Shown here piece after piece: positions 58,574-64,000 of a DNA stretch of 64,000 bases. How positions within the stretch are numbered: position 1 is the stretch's first letter; every line of letters begins with the position of its first letter. The stretch is from positions 10,059,888 to 10,123,887 of the forward strand of contig OZ025281.1 of NCBI GenBank assembly GCA_964019165.1, in the 5' to 3' direction. This DNA comes from Mastigias papua. Its lineage: Eukaryota; Cnidaria; Scyphozoa; Rhizostomeae; Mastigiidae. Position numbers and translations under genes: made by a program. Under the pieces are notes generated by a model. It had not been told where the DNA came from. It did not search any database and was given only the letters and a program-made list of their open reading frames with translations.

Positions 58574-58960
58574 GTGCAAACTGATCCCACTCAGAACAAT
58601 GATAACTTTGTTGGTGTGACTAGATGTGATGAGCAAGGAAGAGTGAATGATGCATTGCCAATAGTACCTCTGAAGGTGAAAGCGATTGGAAGTGACAAGG
58701 TATTTGACACTTATGCTCTTCTTGACAGCGGATCAACCGCTCCCTTTTGTAGTGAAGCCCTTCTTAACAAGCTTGGTGTTGCTGGAAGAAAATGTCAGAT
58801 GTCAGTTGCTACAATCAGTGGTATTAATGCAAATTGCCAGACATCAGTTGTCAGCTTAGAAGTAATGAACCTTGAGGAGACGGTGAACTTTCAAATATCC
58901 AATGTGTTTTCTACGAAAACGATGAACATCTCTATATTAGCAATGGTCCGTCAAGAGGAT
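58574..58960 (+). pseudogene. BEL/Pao retropepsin fragment
   Basis: The open frame contains VPLKVKAIGSDKVFDTYALL and the catalytic DSG at 58724-58732 in the context ALLDSGSTAPFCSEALLNKL. LSVATISG-like sequence, then VSLEVMNLEE and FQISNVFST, follow. It is a BEL-type aspartic protease (DUF1758-like), which would cut the polyprotein. After about 58955 the frame runs into LTR sequence, so the protease-to-polymerase junction is lost. Confidence 0.85.
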
Positions 58961-60129
58961 GTTAAAAGATGGCATCTTGTTGTTTTTGTAGAAGCAGCTC
59001 TAGGGATTGATTTCATTTGTGTAATGTTTTTTCTGTTCTGGGGTGGAAATTCTTTTGTTCTGTAGTTTCTGTAAGGGTTAACTTATGATTTAATTTGTTC
59101 TGGGACAAAAATTTGTGTTTGTAGCCCTTTGAGACCGATAGCTATAAAAGCGCTAGGCGTGCTTCTCTTGGGGGGGGGGGTGTATGGCTTGACGATACGA
59201 CGATAAGAAGCTGGAACATTTTTGGTTGAAGCTTTCGCTGGGTTTTCTTATGAAAACCTATGCAGTTTTGTTCAATTACGCCAGGCGACATTTGTAGCTA
59301 CAAGGATAAATAAATAGTTAAGTATTCGTTAGTTTACGGTGTATTTTCCAAATAATTCATTTGTATATCTTAATATATTTCGTTAGAAAATTTCTTGATT
59401 GCTTTTTCTTTTGGTATTAATATTATGGACAATTTTCTTATTCTGTGCTGATGTTTCAATTTATTTAATTAATTTTTCCGCATACATTTGTTCATAGCGA
59501 ACGTTGAATCAATCGCATTGTGATTATCTGCGTTGTTTCTGCTGGGTTGGATTGATTGTTCGTACCTCTATCTGTAGCAGATCTTGCTGTCAAGCTACAC
59601 AGTCAACAGGATTGAAGATACTTAGTACATAGTACAGCGGAAGCGAATACATCTCAAATGAATTTGAGAAATATCTAAAGACGCACGTCATTTAGCATGA
59701 GATGACAACACTGAAAACAACGGAGCACAATGGCGTAGAAGAGAGAATGAAATGAGCACTGCACTGGTTGAAACCACCAGAGCAATGTTGGCTGATTCAA
59801 AATTGCAGAGAGTCTTTCGGCAGAAGCCTTATCAACATTAGCTTATCAATGCAACCAAGTCCTATAGGAGCTGTTCAAGGAATGAGGCCATACAAAGTAT
59901 GCACAAGACGCAAGCAAAATATGAGCAACCTACACATATTCGGATGCAATGGTTAAGCATACATTCCTAAAGACCAACGAGGAAAGGTGGATTCGTACGA
60001 GAGGCAATACATCCTCCTTGGTTGCTGAGAAAAAACGAAAGTATTTCGCCTGTATGATGAAAGAAACAGAACAGTCTTCAACTGACAATCTGTGGAAACC
60101 CAAGCAGATCCAAAACGTTAACATTTGAA

Positions 60130-62970
60130 GGATCTGAATTCTGGGTAGTGTTTGGCTCCCTAGACATTAGTGGATTCAGTAATATTGTTTTATTGAAGCA
60201 TCAAAAAATCTCTGAATATTCATGAAAAACTACAGTTGCGTCATTTATGTGATTTACTGAAGCGCCTTCAAAACATTGCAGGATCTTGCAACAAATGTAA
60301 GCAAAATTCCACAAGTGCCAGGTAAAATACTTTTGACAAAAGATCTTTTATTACCTTCTAATTGATGCAATAATGTTTAACTGTACTGTCATTTGAAGGA
60401 CCTTTAACATTGTCGTACAAGTTTCCAATGGGTATCCAACATATGTCATCTTGATGAGTCAGCGAAATTTTGAATATGAGCTGCCACACTAATTTATTTG
60501 AAAAGCAAGAACTGTGGTCCTTTTTCACTATTAAGCTGTTTCTCAACGGAATAAGCAGATGATAACTTCTTGAACCCTAAAGGGCCATGGCTGTTGCAAA
60601 TATTGGCACAGACACCATTCGTGGTTTACAACAGCTCCTGACAAAAGAAAAAATGAGGTGACTCCCTCAAAAGCAACTGCAAATCAAAACCAATGTATTA
60701 AATTCCTAAAAGACATTATTCTGGTAGCAGATGAGCAAATGAGATTACCCAAGTCTGTGTAAACAAATCAAGCCTTTCATATAAAGGGAAGGATTTACAG
60801 GATATTCTATGTTTTGACTTGCTGAGGTGCTTTCACACAACTATCAATACAAAATGCTACCTTAAAGTCGTCAAACAAAAACTTCCTCTGTACGACTTTT
60901 GCACTCTGTTATATTTTTGGACACCAATTTTATTTTTCTAAGCAAGTAATAATGTCAAGTATTTACTATTCCTGGGATGTCTTTGGAAATAGAGGGGAGC
61001 TATCTTGTCCATGGTCCCTTATAAAATCCAAGTATCTTCCTTATAAATTGAGTTTCAAATATTGCAGTAGAAGAAATTCTGGGATCAAATAAAGGAAGGT
61101 AATAAGTATGGTGGCTACCTACACAGCATGTGAACACTATAACTGTGGCAGAGCAAATATATGATTTGATTGTAACCCTATTTTAGTTCAGCTTTTCTTG
61201 TCCTTGCAATTAACTTTCAGTTCAAAAACACAATGCTTTGTCTACAGCATTGATTTAAGAATCTAACAGTTTTATAAGTGGCAGTGAGGTTGTACCTGTG
61301 ACTCAGTGACTCGTATACCTTGTGGGCAGGCAATGTCATGTATTGCCATGAGAGGACCACTTTTGTTGAGTCCAACACAATTGAAAATTAACCTTTATGC
61401 TCAATAATGGCTACAAAGGTATTCCCTGGACAAAAGTTTGACTGAATAGCATATTACTCAAGAGTGGATTTAGGAAGATCTGCAATTAAAATCATACACC
61501 AGTGCCCCAGTCATTCCCCAATTAACCAGGGACACAATTATACAAATACACAAATATAATAACATAATAAAATAAGAATGAAAGCAATGATGAGTAGCTT
61601 TGCAGGATGAGTTTGAAAAAATAGCCAGTGCTATAATGCTGCTTGATGTTGCCTTCATCTGTAGATTCATAATAAAGCTGCACTTTTGAACTGATGTTTC
61701 AATACTAAAATAAACTCAGTTTTACTCACTGTTTTATGATAAATGAGCATGTTGACTCTTCAAATCTATAGCATCTCTATCAGTTGCCAACTTTTTAAAA
61801 TTTTTGTCAGATGCCAAATTGCCTTGTATCCAGATATGCCTTACTGATGCAACAGGGGTGGATTGGATGGTACAATTTGTGAAAAATTGGGCTTTCTAAG
61901 AAGTTGAATTTGAACCTTGGTGGGACAAAATCCATAATCCAAGGTAAATGTTTGGGCATACATGATAAAAACAAGACGCTAAACGATTAGATTCAAATAG
62001 CACACTATAAATGCACATCTGGTGACCTTGCACATAGCACATTTGGAAAGTCTGTTGCAAATCCTAAACCTAGGGAAAGCATGCCTTTCTTCCAGAGGGG
62101 ATTTGGGGAATATCAACTGTGGGCCTTGGATAAAACTAGATGGACTGCCCCAAATAGTAGATATACCTGATAGTAATCGTAATGTTCTGTAGGTTAGAAC
62201 TCATCATTCATAGCCTTCATATGAAGTAGTAAAAACTGCAATAGAACCTTTTTCTTGATATACTATTTACCAATTGATGGGTACATCTCAAAATTTATCC
62301 CATAATATACACAAATAGCCCTAATGAGGGTACCACATGTATCAAACATCACTTTGGAGAATACATTCAACTTACATTTTAATATTTGATTATTTGTATG
62401 TCTGTTTTAAAATTGCATTTTTTGAGGCACTATACCATACCTTTTCAGTATATGTTACAGGCTAATTACTCATAGCTCCTGAATAAGTGGGGGTGGGGGT
62501 TACGATACATGGAGTGGGGAGTCATACTAAGTATGGTGGAGTAAAACTAAGTGGGGCAGGGGATTGGGTAATTCTCAAAATGAAATATAGATTTTGACAA
62601 AGCATGGGGAATGGAAATTAGTCTCAATTTGTACCAATCTGCTTTCAAACAAAAACTTTGACAAAACCTCTGCAAATAATGCTCACTCATTATTTGAGAA
62701 TGACTAAACATCATAAAGTTACAGTGTTGCTTACACATTGCAATTAAGAATATTCAAACTCAGTTCCTACCTTACCTTTTTGTGCAGTAATATATGAACA
62801 CTTGATAGGTTAACAAATATAATCCTAATAAGAGTAGAGAGGTCATAGTAATAACAGGGGGGTTAAAAAATTGTTCCAATAATAAGAGTGGGGTCGCTCA
62901 TTTAGGGCCATAGAATAGGCAATAAAAACATCAATCAAGAGTTGGCCATAGAAGTAAGTTATGCAAATAT
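60130..62970. other. Duplicated non-coding block downstream of Copia, copy B
   Basis: Counterpart of 27540-30690. Blocks such as CCTTCAAAACATTGCAGGAT, GATAACTTCTTGAACCC and ATAAATGAGCATGTTGACTC are shared. Several GGGG-rich patches near 62480-62570 are also shared with 30200-30300. No gene was seen. Confidence 0.6.
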
Positions 62971-62980
62971 GAGCTCTGTC

Positions 62981-63463
62981 CAGAGGCCCGACTTCGGAAT
63001 ATGGCCTTTTACGACATCCCGAGTGTGCACGAGCAAAACGTCAGGTATGCAAGTGTGCACTTGTTCTCAGGTGTGCACTTGCAGTGCCTACTTGACTTTC
63101 GGCTTAGACAGTATAACGAGTTTAGTTATGCTCTGTTGTTTCTTACCCTGTGTTGAATTTCTTATGGTTTTTGTACCGAACAGCGGGCGCGTCAGCGGAG
63201 CAATTTGTACTTTAGTAATATCGCTGTGATGGTTGGAAAATATTCAAATTAGCCAAAAAACCACGACCTTTCGCCTTTCATTACCCTACCACACCCATCT
63301 CTGGGTGTGCATTATCATTTGCGACAAAAAATCTCGAGTGTGCAGTTGCCAAACTGCACAGTGTGGCCCAGAGGTGGCACCATGGGGGACTGACAAAAGG
63401 GTATGTTCAAAAGAGTGTGGTTCCCAAAAGTCCCCCAGTTTGATATAGCCGGTGCCACCCCTG
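62981..63463. mobile_element. hAT-like non-autonomous element, copy B, with inner insertion
   Basis: The ends CAGAGGTGGCACC (resuming at about 63369) and GGTGCCACCCCTG are inverted. Octamers GCTCTGTC (62973-62980) and GCTCTGCC (63464-63471) form an 8-bp target duplication with one mismatch, as in hAT elements. Without the 381-bp insertion the element would be about 100 bp. The same element, longer inside, is at 30704-31920. Confidence 0.8.
62987..63367. mobile_element. 381-bp insertion with 7-bp flanking duplication
   Basis: It is absent at the matching point of copy A. CCAGAGG occurs at 62980-62986 and 63368-63374. The insert begins CCCGACTTCGGAATATGG and ends GCACAGTGTGGC. It is noticeably more GC-rich than its surroundings and has GTGTGCA repeated several times. 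No clear inverted ends or coding motif were found, so the element type is unknown. Confidence 0.75.
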
Positions 63464-63756
63464 GCTCTGCCCCTAGTAATATACGCAAAGTTTGAATACA
63501 CAGGGTCAATATGAAATGTAGGGACATATCCCACCAGGAATAAACCCGCAAAAGCGCTACGTGAAGCTAAGAAGACAATCTCTTCAGTTTGCTATGAAAG
63601 AGCTCTCTTCAGTAAGGGCTAGGTTGAAACTTTGGAGAAATTAGGTAATGATGGTGAAATGAAATTTGGTAAGCTCACCTTTCTCGTTGTTTTCTACTTA
63701 TCTTATTTTCTTCACACAAATAAAACTTTATTTATCCTGCTTCGCAACAATAGGCT

Positions 63757-63835
63757 TGGCGCCCTTATTTAAAGGGGCTTTCCTCTTGCTCATATACCAC
63801 AGCGAGGCTACAGTTACCATAATGAGGCAATTCAC
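63757..63835. repeat. Dispersed block with three copies in the window
   Basis: GGCGCCCTTATTTAAAGGG-like sequence, then CAxxGTGAGGCTA and CCATAATGAGGCAA, occurs here, at 32204-32285 (duplication partner) and, more diverged, at 13665-13745 in intron 1 of copy A. Its nature is unknown. Confidence 0.65.
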
Positions 63836-64000
63836 TTAGTGTTACACTTTTTAATTGAAAAATAGGTAGGGCACATGAAGGGCGGTAGCAAAGCTCACTT
63901 TCATGCCTCAAGAACAAAAACCAGGGATCTTTCTCTCAGTTCAATCAACAAAGACTGACACATGACGTGCACTGCATTTCACTAGATTCCAACTTAGTAC

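Larger units (their letters stand above)
56083..59608 (+). mobile_element. BEL/Pao retrotransposon, gag-protease, inserted in Copia integrase
   Basis: LTR-derived sequence lies at 56085-56175 and 58978-59608; TTGTTTTTGTAGAAGCxGCT followed by GATTGATTTCATTTGTGTA is shared with about two mismatches. Between them lie a gag gene and a protease. Polymerase, RNase H and integrase are missing, so this is a large internal deletion derivative. The right LTR has TGTTG...CAACA ends and a TATAAAAG box near 59145. The left LTR is truncated or rearranged. Copia integrase sequence borders both sides. A solo LTR interrupts it at 58173-58566. Confidence 0.85.
54030..60125 (+). mobile_element. Degenerate Copia element in copy B, gag to integrase, interrupted twice
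   Basis: A primer site like GGTTATAGGC lies at 54030-54039. Gag at 54210-54600 reads WKVQCKMALIREGL, then LxYLIQ-type remnants. A MITE follows (54626-54897). Gag resumes at 54900-55260 (IALEARPEVPKV; zinc knuckle reduced to GRYRYTNREC). Protease at 55345-55375 reads WIVDSGVTCHM with an intact DSG. The pre-integrase block at 55730-55840 reads HLGVKNLKRLVKDCKVEGFY and CEPCISGK. Integrase at 55880-56075 is then broken by a BEL/Pao element. Integrase resumes at about 59610-60090 (EFEKYLKTH, EHNGVEERM, TTRAMLADSKL, FGCNG). RT and RNase H are missing. Stops and frameshifts throughout; the element is shared with copy A. Confidence 0.88.
33880..64000. repeat. Segmental duplication, copy B (runs off the right edge)
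   Basis: This is the direct-orientation counterpart of copy A. It is longer because of insertions: two non-LTR fragments, a Copia RNase H fragment, a Penelope-like element, MITEs, a BEL/Pao element with a solo LTR, a hairpin element and an expanded minisatellite. The window ends while the alignment to 32450 is still good, so the true end lies outside. Confidence 0.9.

Overview
This window looks like nuclear DNA of an invertebrate animal. It is AT-rich, has long non-coding stretches and GT-AG introns, and is full of retrotransposon and DNA-transposon debris. There are no operons, ribosome-binding sites or dense coding. The mix of repeats (Penelope-like elements with GIY-YIG domains, Copia with a half-tRNA-type primer site, BEL/Pao, several non-LTR families, Tigger-like and hAT-like elements, MITEs) fits a cnidarian or similar marine invertebrate. 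The species cannot be named from the sequence alone.

Layout. About 1-11 kb is unique-looking sequence with a 161-bp (TA)n tract, a degenerate Penelope-like element, a degenerate non-LTR reverse transcriptase, a 449-bp TIR element and an unassigned coding-like stretch. From about 11.1 kb onward the window is dominated by two diverged, direct, colinear copies of one segment: copy A (about 11.1-32.5 kb) and copy B (about 33.9 kb to the right edge). Matching landmarks lie at 11145/33924, 15959/38781, 17976/43428, 18714/47134, 20880/50520, 21836/51469, 22500/52129, 23785/54030, 27600/60230, 30696/62973 and 32040/63590. The offset grows because copy B carries more insertions.

The main host-gene candidate is a six-exon gene present once in each copy. 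Every intron falls in phase 1. In copy B the exons (40, 132, 126, 33, 81 and 122 nt) splice into one open frame of 177 codons plus a stop. The third exon encodes a Gly/Ala-rich hydrophobic segment with glycine-zipper-like spacing, followed by a short basic stretch and an acidic, Cys-containing C-terminus. Copy A keeps the same exon layout but has a frameshift and lost donor in exon 2, a stop in exon 4, and a stop plus GC donor in exon 5, so it looks like a pseudogene or a shortened gene. I do not recognise the family.

Both copies carry the same old Copia element and hAT-like element, so these predate the duplication. Later insertions are dated by the other copy. A 2,238-bp DNA transposon with 270-bp identical inverted repeats and a 9-bp target duplication sits in the Copia gag of copy A, and the empty site is visible in copy B. 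A TA-flanked MITE sits 14 bp from that empty site in copy B, and its empty site is visible in copy A. In copy B the Copia integrase is interrupted by a BEL/Pao element, which is itself interrupted by a 394-bp solo LTR flanked by a 4-bp duplication. The rest is introns, microsatellites, minisatellites and retroelement fragments. No tRNA, rRNA or CRISPR was seen.
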